Part shown: positions 43,490-52,257 of the stretch, piece by piece | Position numbering within the stretch: position 1 is the first letter of the stretch | Layout: each line of letters begins with the position of its first letter | Assembly: GCF_017377395.1 (NCBI RefSeq) | Contig: NZ_CP061800.1 | Coordinates: 1,426,001 to 1,490,000, forward strand | From: Desulfonema magnum | Lineage (GTDB): Bacteria; Desulfobacterota; Desulfobacteria; Desulfobacterales; 4be13 | Length of the DNA stretch: 64,000 bases | Reading direction: 5' to 3' | Position numbers and translations under genes: made by a program | Notes under the pieces: generated by a model | What the model was told of the DNA's origin: nothing | The model's database searches: none | What the model saw: the letters and a program-made list of their open reading frames with translations, nothing else

Positions 43490-45472
43490 TTAGTTCGGAT
43501 TCGCATACATCCCGTTCAGGATCGAATCAAACGCCATTTTCAAAACATCAGGAAGGCTTTCAAGAGATACAGGATTCTGTGTTTTCTCTGGCTGAGGACC
43601 GGCAATCTCCTCTCTCACCAGATCACACCAGGCTTTAAAAAAGCTCAGGTCTTCAATCAGCCCTTGCTCATAATGATCACTGATGGCAAAAGCAGCTTCA
43701 AGGAAACTGGCATAACGCTGATCAAGAAGGATGGCTTCCAATGCGGCAGCCATCTCGCTTTTGTCAGCGTCGCATTTGCACTCGGTAATCAGACCGGACA
43801 GAGATATCTTCCGATCTTTCAGACGCTTAAAAATATCCCGTTTTTTAATCAGTCCGTTTTGCTTGTAAACCGCTTCCTGAACGGCCTCATATACGGCTTT
43901 GCCAATCAGCTCTCCCATCTTTGAATGCCCTCCGGCATTTTCAATGGGTGTTCCGGTCCCTTCCACAACAATGATATTATCTGTCCCGGTTCCCGTGGCC
44001 TGATTCACCAAAGATGTATAGGTGCTTCTGATATCCATGTCATTCAGGGCCGCTGTTTTTGCCTCGGTCGCGGAAATTATGGCGCGGGTCATGGCTCGCT
44101 TTGTCAGCTTCATATTGCTGAGGAGAATCATGTTGATGGTTCCGGGTTCGTAGAAATTCCCGGTGTCTTTTGACATTCTGACCGCGTTGGATTTCACTCC
44201 CGCGGTGACCAGCGCGTAAACTTCCATGTCTTTGAAATTCTGTTTTTTTACGGACAGATTGTCCATGTCTGCCCCGGTAAAGAGAAAACTGGTGTTTTTT
44301 TCAGTTTTTTGTAATACGTTATATAAGCGTTCTCTGGACGCTTCCAACCCGATTTTATGATAGATCCCCCATACCTGGGGCGGTGAATAACTGTTGCCTA
44401 CAAATTTTATTCCCTGCCGGTATCCTTCCAGGGTGGAGACCACTGACATGGGCGCATTTAATTCGATAACCAGCGTCTTGTGAATAAAATCAAAAAGATA
44501 GTTATGGACTATCTGAATATTTTTAATATAATCCAAATTCGGACGAAGCGGAACAGATTTGGCAACATGATCTTCAATGACCTGATTTTCTTTGTTTTCA
44601 AATTCCTCTTCATAGATGAGCGAGGCCAGGCAGGAAACAAAATATCCCGCGCGGGTTGATGCTCTGCATGTCAGTTCACAGGGAAAGTAGAATATCTTAC
44701 CATTTTTTACCGCGTCAACGTCCTTCCATCCGGGCTGACTGAAGAACACTTTGGCGGTTTCTCTGTCGCCGCCGCATCCATAGATGACCTGCGGATTAAA
44801 ATTTATCCATTCTTCTTTGGTAATCGTAACAATTTGTCCGTTTTTGTTCAGTTTCGGAGGAATTCCGCCGGCAAGTCTGATATATTCATTCTGAAATGAA
44901 TCATCCCCCGGGGTCATCACCTGGTCCCTGCCCATGAGCCGGATGACTCTTTTTCTTTCAGATTCAGGTATTTTTTTTATCTTGAGCGCAATGGTTTCAA
45001 GATACGTTTTTATCTCACGGACAATCTGGGCGGCTTCCTCTGGCCTCTCAAAAATTTTCCCTAATAAAAGGATATTCTGATAATTATCAGAAACAGATTT
45101 TGCACGGAGCGTGATCACCTGACATTTATCTTTAAAGTTTTGTTTTACTTTTTTATGAATGTCGGAAATAAAAATAATATCAGGCTGTATTTTTTCTATC
45201 TTTTCCAAGGAAGGGGAAAAGAATCCGCCCACGATTTTTTTCTTTGAAATTTCAGGTGGATAAGTGTCATGATACGTTACGGCTCTGACAGCATCCCCTG
45301 CTCCGATTTTGAAAATAATTTCTGTTATTCCCGGGACCAGGGAAACAACGCGTTCCGGTCTTTTTTCAACACGGAACGGGGCTCCCTCAGTATCTTTAAA
45401 AGTGATCGGATAAGAAAATACAGCAGTGGTACTCCATAAAGTGAAAATGAGAATTACGAATATTTTTTTCAT
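43490..45472 (-). CDS. exported BtuF-CbiZ fusion (corrinoid-binding protein with adenosylcobinamide amidohydrolase domain)
   Basis: 660 residues. Signal peptide (FVILIFTLWSTTAVFS), then a BtuF-like domain to about residue 300 (RPERVVSLVPGITEIIFKIG, TYHDTYPPEISKKKIVGGFF). The second half is CbiZ: SVVSTLEGYRQGIKFVGNSY, VYALVTAGVKSNAVRMS, GTINMILLSN, ATEAKTAALND, NQATGTGTDNIIVVEGTG and HSKMGELIGKAVYEAV. A C-terminal helical tail follows. CbiZ cleaves the aminopropanol side chain of adenosylcobinamide or pseudo-B12 to yield adenosylcobyric acid. With a signal peptide the reaction would occur in the periplasm, which is unusual. Confidence 0.9.
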   Translation of the reverse strand: MKKIFVILIFTLWSTTAVFSYPITFKDTEGAPFRVEKRPERVVSLVPGITEIIFKIGAGDAVRAVTYHDTYPPEISKKKIVGGFFSPSLEKIEKIQPDIIFISDIHKKVKQNFKDKCQVITLRAKSVSDNYQNILLLGKIFERPEEAAQIVREIKTYLETIALKIKKIPESERKRVIRLMGRDQVMTPGDDSFQNEYIRLAGGIPPKLNKNGQIVTITKEEWINFNPQVIYGCGGDRETAKVFFSQPGWKDVDAVKNGKIFYFPCELTCRASTRAGYFVSCLASLIYEEEFENKENQVIEDHVAKSVPLRPNLDYIKNIQIVHNYLFDFIHKTLVIELNAPMSVVSTLEGYRQGIKFVGNSYSPPQVWGIYHKIGLEASRERLYNVLQKTEKNTSFLFTGADMDNLSVKKQNFKDMEVYALVTAGVKSNAVRMSKDTGNFYEPGTINMILLSNMKLTKRAMTRAIISATEAKTAALNDMDIRSTYTSLVNQATGTGTDNIIVVEGTGTPIENAGGHSKMGELIGKAVYEAVQEAVYKQNGLIKKRDIFKRLKDRKISLSGLITECKCDADKSEMAAALEAILLDQRYASFLEAAFAISDHYEQGLIEDLSFFKAWCDLVREEIAGPQPEKTQNPVSLESLPDVLKMAFDSILNGMYANPN

Positions 45473-45575
45473 ACGAGTGAATTCACTCCCCCTTTCTTCA
45501 TATCTCTGGCAGCTAAGTCCCGCCGGGACGGCTGAGGACAGCCCGGCAATTCATTGCCGGGCTATATATTTTCTC

Positions 45576-47624
45576 TTATTTTCCTGAGTAACGTCTTAAA
45601 ATAAAACATGCCATCAGAGAGCCAAAGAAAAGCAGTGAGAATACGCCTGCCTTTTGCATAAAATCATGGCTCCCGTCAGTGGTCGCACTGATAAAACAAG
45701 TGCCGCCGCTGCTGTCGTCATCGTCATCAGAACCGGTTTCAAAAGCATAAGCTTCTGACCATTCTGATACGAGATTCTGACTGTCGTAGAATGCGACTCT
45801 CCAATAATATGTCGTGTTTTTCTCCAACACCGAACTCTCCACCTTCAATGATGTAAGATTGGAATCATCTGTCACGTCCAGAACGGTTGATGAAAAATCC
45901 GGGTCCGTGCTGATCTGCCATTGTGTGCTGCTATGGGTATCCCCTTCATCCGGATCAGAAAATGCCTCGGTTTGAAGTTCCGGTGTCAGGGACACTTCCT
46001 TTGAATCCTTATCAGGCGAGGAAAGTTCCGGCTTATTCGGTGCCAGATTTTCATCCGGTGCGCTGCCGGTTTCAAAAGCATAGCTGTCTGACCATTCTGA
46101 TGCCGCATTCTGACCGTCATAAAATGCGGTTCTCCAGTAATATGTCGTGTTTTCCTCTAATACAGCCCCGCCTACCGGAAGTGACGTAAGATTGGACGCG
46201 TCTGTCACATCCAGAACGATTGATGAAAAATCCGGGGCCGTGCTGATCTGCCATTGTGTGTTGGTATGGGTGTCCCCGGCATCCGGATCAGAAAATTCCC
46301 CGGTTCGGAGCTCGGGTGTCAGAGAGACTTCCTCAGAACTCTCATCCGGCGAAGCAAGTACTGGCTTATTCGGCGGCAGATTTACATGTTCTGTTATAAA
46401 TACGACTTTTTGCGGATTCAGCTCTGTGGATATTTTTTCATCAACAGAATCATCTGCTGTGTTAATGATAACGAGTTCGCCATCTGTGGCGTTGCAGACC
46501 CACAGCATTCCGTTTTTATCAATGTACGCGCCCGTTTCCATACCCGCGAGATTTTTATTGTTAAGATATTCGATAGAAAGGTCTTCCACATTTCCGGTGG
46601 AAGGATCAAAGGTATAAAGCGAATTATCTCCCCATCCCGCGTATCCCACAAAATATCCTTTGGTGGGTGAGACAACGGCCATGCCTGCGATGTTCCCATA
46701 AGGATGATTATCCTCATCACCGTCATCTATCAGCAGGGAAGTCTCATAAGTCGCAGGATTGATACTGACAATGCCGCCCGAATATACGGCATCCATTAAG
46801 TCTCCGGCACATTGCACATAAATGGTATTGTTTTCTTCCAGATATCGGATGGACTGGGGATTTTTCGCGGGAAGCGGTATGCCGTGCATTGTGTCATTCC
46901 CGAATCCTGTAGTGATTTCTGTGTCTGTCTCTGTATCAATGACCGCCATCCACGCGTCATTTAAAATCCAGTTGCCGTAGCCGCCGCTTCTGTCCTGACG
47001 CTGAAAGGTGATAAAAAGCTTTCCGTCCGCAATGGTGCCGCTGTGCATTTCAGGAACTCCGTCTCCGTCATCGTAAGCACTGAGATCAAGTTCCCCGATT
47101 TTAAATTCATCTTCTGTGGTCGCAGAAGGATTAATAATCCATGCGTTGGCTGTACCGTAGCGAAGCACATACGCTTTTTCTTCGCTGACAAAAATCATAT
47201 CATGGGGGTTTGCGCTTTCCGTATCAGGACTTAGCACGGAAAATTGCCAAATGGCTGTATCCGGAGCATTGATGTCAAATTTTGTTATATGATCCATCTG
47301 ATATCGTCCGATGCGGTAAAAATGATTTCCATAAGCCGCGATGCTGAGGTCTGATTTTGTGGGAACAAGGTTAATCTGAGCGGCCCGGGGCCCCCCGACC
47401 GGATCAACCGTTACCACCGCATGTGCGCCGCTGGTATAGTCTGACGCGGTGGTGACAACAACAGCGGTCTGTGTCACTGCTGACCACGCGGGCTGAACAT
47501 TCATGAACACAAGACCGAGAATCGCCAACAGCGACAGAACCGCAATCGAAAATTCTTTCCGGAGTGCAAAAATAGAGCGAAGCGGTTTTTTGCATCCACA
47601 GAAAATCAATAGCCAATTTTTCAT
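45576..47624 (-). CDS. surface beta-propeller protein with two Fn3-like domains and CFI-type anchor; possible BtuG analogue
   Basis: 682 residues. An extended signal region (LSLLAILGLVFMNVQPAWSA), a YncE-like propeller to about residue 430 (HDMIFVSEEKAYVLRYG, GIVSINPATYETSLLIDDGD, LAGMETGAYIDKNGMLWVCN), two Fn3-type repeats (each NKP-LSSPD, TQWQIST-PDFSS, NTTYYWR-AFYD) and GGTCFISATTDGS before a C-terminal helix ending LRRYSGK. The gene is 19 bp below btuB under a cobalamin riboswitch. In Bacteroides the propeller BtuG caps BtuB; the same role is inferred here. The ATG at 47624 follows AAAGGAG. Residues about 11-24 are encoded by an inserted repeat. Confidence 0.75.
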   Translation of the reverse strand: MKNWLLIFCGCKKPLRSIFALRKEFSIAVLSLLAILGLVFMNVQPAWSAVTQTAVVVTTASDYTSGAHAVVTVDPVGGPRAAQINLVPTKSDLSIAAYGNHFYRIGRYQMDHITKFDINAPDTAIWQFSVLSPDTESANPHDMIFVSEEKAYVLRYGTANAWIINPSATTEDEFKIGELDLSAYDDGDGVPEMHSGTIADGKLFITFQRQDRSGGYGNWILNDAWMAVIDTETDTEITTGFGNDTMHGIPLPAKNPQSIRYLEENNTIYVQCAGDLMDAVYSGGIVSINPATYETSLLIDDGDEDNHPYGNIAGMAVVSPTKGYFVGYAGWGDNSLYTFDPSTGNVEDLSIEYLNNKNLAGMETGAYIDKNGMLWVCNATDGELVIINTADDSVDEKISTELNPQKVVFITEHVNLPPNKPVLASPDESSEEVSLTPELRTGEFSDPDAGDTHTNTQWQISTAPDFSSIVLDVTDASNLTSLPVGGAVLEENTTYYWRTAFYDGQNAASEWSDSYAFETGSAPDENLAPNKPELSSPDKDSKEVSLTPELQTEAFSDPDEGDTHSSTQWQISTDPDFSSTVLDVTDDSNLTSLKVESSVLEKNTTYYWRVAFYDSQNLVSEWSEAYAFETGSDDDDDSSGGTCFISATTDGSHDFMQKAGVFSLLFFGSLMACFILRRYSGK
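47556..47598. repeat. CCGGAGTGCAAAAATAGAGC repeat inserted within a coding region
   Basis: The repeat TTCCGGAGTGCAAAAATAGA-GCGAAGCGGTTTTTTGCAT, the same family as 3065-3300, lies in frame in the N-terminal part of the beta-propeller gene and encodes CKKPLRSIFALRKE. Confidence 0.85.
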
Positions 47625-47643
47625 AAAATCTCCTTTCAAAGCT

Positions 47644-49650
47644 TTAATAATTATATTTTATTGAAACAAAATAAGACCTTCCAGGCAATGGATAGCCATT
47701 AAAATCTTCGTAATGATCATCTCCTAAATTTTTTGCCTCAAACGTCAGCAAAAACGATTTAAAAAGCCAGGATATTCCCGCGTTGATCTCTTCTTTATCT
47801 TCCGCTTTTAACAGATTTGGCGTATCATAGTAATAGCCGTCTTTTTCCACGATATATTCGGTATGCAGCTTTAACGCTTTATATTTTGCTTCGAGTCTCG
47901 TCAAATAAGATTCTTCAAACCGGCCTGGTAATTTTTTCCCGTCAGCGTCTTTTTTTTCACTCTCATTTTCCGTATCCTGCCATGTGGCATTTGCAATCAG
48001 CCGGAAGATGTCAAAGAAATCAAGCTTGATTCCCGCCTCAATGCCTTGTATGCAGGAACTTGAAACATTTTCAGATCTGCCATATCCTTGGGTAGTATAA
48101 ATACGAGTAATCAGATCATCCACATCACTTCTGAAATAAACCAGGTTCAGAGAAAAGCGTTTCAGCCAGTCGTGAGATGTCTTCCGGGTTATTTCAGCGC
48201 CCGCATCAAAATTGATTCCTTTTTCAGCTTTTAAATCCTCATTTCCGTAGAAAAAGCCCCGATCCCCGAACAGTTCAAAAAAAGAGGGTTCCCGGACATA
48301 TTTTGCCACATTGGTTTTGAAAGTGAGCCATTGCATGGGACGATACCTGAGACCAAACTGGGGCATGAAATAAGTCTCATCCCTTGAGGTCTCATCATCT
48401 TCTGAGTCATCTTTGAGAAACATGCAACGGATCCCGGGGGTGAGCATCAGCTTGTCCTGAAACAGAAACACGCTGTCCTGAAGTCCGATGGAAAATGTAT
48501 CTCTGGATTTGTCATCTGTCTTCTCTTTGCCGAGCATATTTTCAGATTCATAGATTTCATGCTGTTCATCCAGCAAGAGACTGACGCTGTTGAATTCCGT
48601 GAGCCATTCAAGAAAGAAATTCGCCTCGTAACGGGTGGTGATGTATTTGTTGTGCTGATCCCCTGAAAGCCCGATATAGTTGCCTCTGTCATCATATATC
48701 TCCTCCTCACGGAAAAAACTGAACCGGGTGCTTGTGTTCAGATGATGCGAGCCTAAATCATTTGCAGTGAGTTTCAATGTGCTGATATTTCTCTCGGTGT
48801 CGAGGGATGTATCTACTTTCTCGCTGTTTCTCCAGTTCGGCAGGCCCTGATTCTTTGAAAACCACTGATAGTGAAAATCGGCCCGGACATGTTTTGTGAA
48901 ATCATAGCCCAGTTTGCCAAGAATATTTTTCTGATCAAACTCTGCATTGTTTCTGTCTTCCCACCTGTCGTCCAACGGATTCAGTTCTGTGCCGTTGTCA
49001 TTCAGGAATTCAAAATCATTATCTGCATCAAGATAATCTGCTGAGATCAGATAGTCCCATTTATCAGGTTTATGATTGACAAATGCGCTGAGGCTGCGGG
49101 CATTGAATGAGCCGTATCCCCCGCCTGCGCTGGCGTGCAAGCCTTTTTCCGCCCGCAGGGTTTTGATATTGATCACGCCGCCCACGGAGGATTTGCCAAA
49201 ATTGACAGGAGTTATACCCCGATAAATTTCAAGAGACGCAATATCTGAAAGGGAAATATTTGACAGATTTACTCCTCCGCCGGAAGCCTCATTAAGCGGA
49301 ACCCCGTCCATATAAATGACCACCTGCTCACTGGAAGAGCCGCGTAAAGATACGGTGGAAAAACTGCCCAGCCCGCCGGACTGATGGATTTGAACACCAG
49401 CTTCTTTTTCAATGATTTCAGACAGGTCTTCCATTTTTCCCTCAAATTCTTCTCTCTTAATGACAGAGGAAAACCCGGAGATTTGTTCTGTATCCACATC
49501 ACCGGTCTGGAAATCAGCATCTGCTTTTTCAGCGGTCACGACCACTGCATCCAAAGTTACGGGTTTGCCGTCAGTCTGAGCAAAACCGTTGGCCGTATTT
49601 GCGAAAATAAAAGCAATGATCAGAAATAAAATTATATTTTGTTGTTTCAT
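47644..49650 (-). CDS. btuB: BtuB-like TonB-dependent receptor
   Basis: 668 residues. Signal peptide (LFLIIAFIFANTANGFAQ), TonB box LDAVVVTAEK, plug domain (SEIIEKEAGVQIHQSGGLGS, VSLRGSSSEQVVIYMDGVPL, IEIYRGITPVNFG-type start of the barrel) and a 22-strand barrel ending SYFVSIKYNY. The upstream cobalamin riboswitch (49901-50060) and downstream BtuF and CbiZ genes identify the substrate as a corrinoid. TonB/ExbBD encoded at 36-40 kb would power it. Confidence 0.92.
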   Translation of the reverse strand: MKQQNIILFLIIAFIFANTANGFAQTDGKPVTLDAVVVTAEKADADFQTGDVDTEQISGFSSVIKREEFEGKMEDLSEIIEKEAGVQIHQSGGLGSFSTVSLRGSSSEQVVIYMDGVPLNEASGGGVNLSNISLSDIASLEIYRGITPVNFGKSSVGGVINIKTLRAEKGLHASAGGGYGSFNARSLSAFVNHKPDKWDYLISADYLDADNDFEFLNDNGTELNPLDDRWEDRNNAEFDQKNILGKLGYDFTKHVRADFHYQWFSKNQGLPNWRNSEKVDTSLDTERNISTLKLTANDLGSHHLNTSTRFSFFREEEIYDDRGNYIGLSGDQHNKYITTRYEANFFLEWLTEFNSVSLLLDEQHEIYESENMLGKEKTDDKSRDTFSIGLQDSVFLFQDKLMLTPGIRCMFLKDDSEDDETSRDETYFMPQFGLRYRPMQWLTFKTNVAKYVREPSFFELFGDRGFFYGNEDLKAEKGINFDAGAEITRKTSHDWLKRFSLNLVYFRSDVDDLITRIYTTQGYGRSENVSSSCIQGIEAGIKLDFFDIFRLIANATWQDTENESEKKDADGKKLPGRFEESYLTRLEAKYKALKLHTEYIVEKDGYYYDTPNLLKAEDKEEINAGISWLFKSFLLTFEAKNLGDDHYEDFNGYPLPGRSYFVSIKYNY

Positions 49651-49695
49651 ATTTTTTATTGTGAGTGTGTTATCTGCTGTGTCATCTGCCGTATC

Positions 49696-49770
49696 ATCTA
49701 CATGGATTAGTGATAAGCAAGGATTGAGAGTATCTGAAAAAATCCTTGCTTATCACTAATCCATGTAGAT
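49696..49770. repeat. 30-bp perfect inverted repeat in the btuB leader
   Basis: ATCTACATGGATTAGTGATA-AGCAAGGATT and its exact complement, separated by about 15 bases. In the minus-strand mRNA it forms a strong hairpin between the riboswitch terminator and the btuB start. Confidence 0.9.
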
Positions 49771-49797
49771 AGCAAAGCAGATGCCAAAACAGATGCC

Positions 49798-49838
49798 CAA
49801 AAAAAAATCCCGAATCGAAATAAATTCGATTCGGGATG
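49798..49838 (-). terminator. riboswitch expression-platform terminator (btuB)
   Basis: On the minus strand ATCCCGAATCGAATT pairs with TTCGATTCGGGAT and is followed by a T-run (A-run 49799-49807). It lies downstream of the cobalamin aptamer, so B12 binding should stop transcription here. Confidence 0.88.
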
Positions 49839-49900
49839 CCCCTTTTTTATCCTCGAAATCTCAGTGTCTGTCAACGTTCCGCGAAGATCAGACGTTTTTT

Positions 49901-50060
49901 TCAGGCAGGTCTTCTGACTCTCAGATCATCCTATTTGCCGCACCTTCCCATCCGAATAATTGAATAGTGGCATTCTGCGGCGTTCGTCCCTGATAACAGC
50001 GGCGGGTCCGTTCCCGATTTTAACGGGATTCCCTATTAAGCTATGATAGCGCCTTGAATG
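49901..50060 (-). ncRNA. cobalamin riboswitch upstream of btuB
   Basis: Read on the minus strand, the aptamer shows the conserved blocks GGGAATCCCGTTAAAATCGG, ACGGACCCGCCGCTGT, GCCACT, GGGAAGGTGCGG and the hallmark GAGTCAGAAGACCTGCC. These match the cobalamin (AdoCbl) aptamer core. The downstream hairpin-T-run at 49798-49838 gives transcriptional control. It regulates the btuB-propeller-BtuF/CbiZ operon. Confidence 0.95.
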
Positions 50061-50562
50061 TTTTAAACATACTTCTTGTTGAGGGGTGTGTCAACAAGAA
50101 ATAAAAAAAATTATGACTATAATGCCTTTTGGAAAGGTCATTAATCCTGACTTAAAAAAACAGACCTGTTCATAATCGGTTTGCAAAAAAACATTTTTCA
50201 TTGTAATGTGAGTGTAATTCAAGACCGTAAATAAAATTTTTTATAAAACTATAACACTCTGTAAATGTTAGGAGTTATTCAGTTGACTAAAAAAGCATAA
50301 ACAAAATTTGCCAAATAAGCTCTCACAGCATCCTTACTATAGTAAAAGTTTTGACTTCGAATCAATTTGTATCCGGTATTTTAAACTGAAAACTTCAAGC
50401 CTTAAAAAAGCATGTATGGTAAGCCGATATAATTTATTCGAACTTTGCCGGCCTCTGTGCAAAAGGTGTTGGATACACCTGAAGTTACAGCGAGGCCGTC
50501 ACACAATTTATCAATGTAATACACTGAATCAAATAAGCTATCATGGCGAAAGGAATTTGAAA

Positions 50563-52257
50563 ATGCCTATTTCAAAAGTGAACATGGTCGTTGATCCCCA
50601 AAAAAACATGGAGAGGGATTATGATCAAGCTCTCATTCATTTGGCATGGAACTGGGACAAATCTGTAAGCGAGGGATTCCTTATTTTTGGCATGGTCGAA
50701 TTGTTCCCCAAAGGTATTGCACTACCATCGGAGACTGCTCCCATCTACGAAAATTTGGGCAATTACTCAATAGGTTTGCAACGATTTCAGGTTTCCGCAG
50801 ATGAGGCAATCAAATGGTATAAGGATTGTCGTCAAGGGCTAGCTTTGGAATTAAAGTGTAATAACCCGAGAAAATACAAACTAGCCTCACTGTCCGAGGA
50901 GCCTGCATGGCCCAACCTGACGACTGTCATTGAATCAGATTTGCAAACTGTTCCATTTTTGGCTGACTGGCATTGCTGCCCGAGATTGCATCATCTCATC
51001 CCGATTCAAGACGAATTTACCAATTCTTTGTGGAATCCTAAACAAAAAGATAAGGCGTTGAAATGGTTGTCTGACCATCTTTTTTTTAATTTCAAAGACT
51101 ACCCCGAATTGCTCGGTTCAATACATCTGATCGCTCCGAATCCGATTTTTCGTGATGTTGACATAAAGGGAATACCAAGTCAGAATAAGGAGAACTTTGA
51201 ATCAGCACTTCTTAATTTTTACCTTTGGCCAAGCCAAACGGTTAAGAATTTGAAACTCACTGTTCGGGATATCCGTCCCACAGGGGCAGTGAACATCAGA
51301 ACATTTGACCTGTCCTCCCCTAAATTAAAGATTGATTTTGGTCATGAAATATACAAGATGGATATCTCCGTAACTTGTCCGCACCGAGGCGTACTTTTTT
51401 GGGACAAACCCATGACCTTCATCAGATCAATCAGATCAAACATAAGCATTCGGGGTGCCACGAGGAAAATAATTCTTGAAGACGAAAACAAAGGATCCTC
51501 TGCCGAATATGAAACAGATTTGATACATCCTGTCGGTTCAAGCACCATCGGATCAAATCAGCCGCTTCCTCCAGCGCTTAAAGTCATAATAGCGTCTCAG
51601 AAGATGAGACAACGCCGTTCGGAAGCAACGCGTTTGGACCAGCACTTATTCAGAGATCAGACAAATGAAGCTGAAGGTTTTGTCAAGGGAATTATCAGAC
51701 CTGCCAAAAAACGAGTGCTTATTGTTGATCCTTATTTCACAACGCTTCACGAGCTGATCCGATTCGGACTGGCTCCTCATGATCCGTCTGTTTTGGTTCA
51801 GATTCTGACTTCGGCCAAGGGTTTCAAACTACTTGCCCATGAGCAGCATATCCAGGATTCATCTTCAGAAAACCAAAACCGTTATTTTAAAAGGCTTCTC
51901 AATTTATTAAGATTATCAAAGGACAAGTTTGGCCCCAAAGAATTCGCAAAGATTTTTGATCAATTCTGTCGGGAGTTTTCAGGGCAAACTCGGGCAGAGA
52001 CAAATAAGATAGCAATCAAAGTGATGACCGGAAAAAAACCAGATGCACACGACAGGTTTCTCGCTGTGGACAATCAGGTCTGGTTAATCGGCAGCTCTTT
52101 AAACAAGCTTGGCCGCAGACTGACCGCTGCTATCAGATTTCCTGATCCGGGTCCGGTCCGCAACACACTTGAAACACTATGGAAGGAATCCGAGGAACTG
52201 CAAAAATGGATTGAGGGCGGAGAGCGGGCAGATGGCGAAACGAAGCAAATGGATTAA
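50563..52257 (+). CDS. PLD-like phosphodiesterase with a large N-terminal domain (gene 1 of an undescribed three-gene operon)
   Basis: 564 residues, no signal peptide. Residues 1 to about 370 form an N-terminal domain of no family I can prove; a VPA1262-type N-terminal domain is a possibility. The C-terminal part is PLD-like: RVLIVDPYFTTLHELIRF, LVQILTSAKGF and HDRFLAVDNQVWLIGSSLNK. The last is an HxKx4D motif with Lys replaced by Arg. ATG 50563 follows AAAGGAA by 7 bases; the upstream in-frame extension lacks a ribosome-binding site. Its 3' end overlaps gene 2 by 26 bp. Likely an intracellular nuclease or phosphodiesterase, perhaps in defence. Confidence 0.7.
   Translation: MPISKVNMVVDPQKNMERDYDQALIHLAWNWDKSVSEGFLIFGMVELFPKGIALPSETAPIYENLGNYSIGLQRFQVSADEAIKWYKDCRQGLALELKCNNPRKYKLASLSEEPAWPNLTTVIESDLQTVPFLADWHCCPRLHHLIPIQDEFTNSLWNPKQKDKALKWLSDHLFFNFKDYPELLGSIHLIAPNPIFRDVDIKGIPSQNKENFESALLNFYLWPSQTVKNLKLTVRDIRPTGAVNIRTFDLSSPKLKIDFGHEIYKMDISVTCPHRGVLFWDKPMTFIRSIRSNISIRGATRKIILEDENKGSSAEYETDLIHPVGSSTIGSNQPLPPALKVIIASQKMRQRRSEATRLDQHLFRDQTNEAEGFVKGIIRPAKKRVLIVDPYFTTLHELIRFGLAPHDPSVLVQILTSAKGFKLLAHEQHIQDSSSENQNRYFKRLLNLLRLSKDKFGPKEFAKIFDQFCREFSGQTRAETNKIAIKVMTGKKPDAHDRFLAVDNQVWLIGSSLNKLGRRLTAAIRFPDPGPVRNTLETLWKESEELQKWIEGGERADGETKQMD

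Noticed and set aside
50308..50562. 85-codon N-terminal extension of the first PLD-like gene
   Set aside because: No ribosome-binding site at 50308, unusual Cys/Tyr-rich composition, and a good ribosome-binding site and ATG at 50563.
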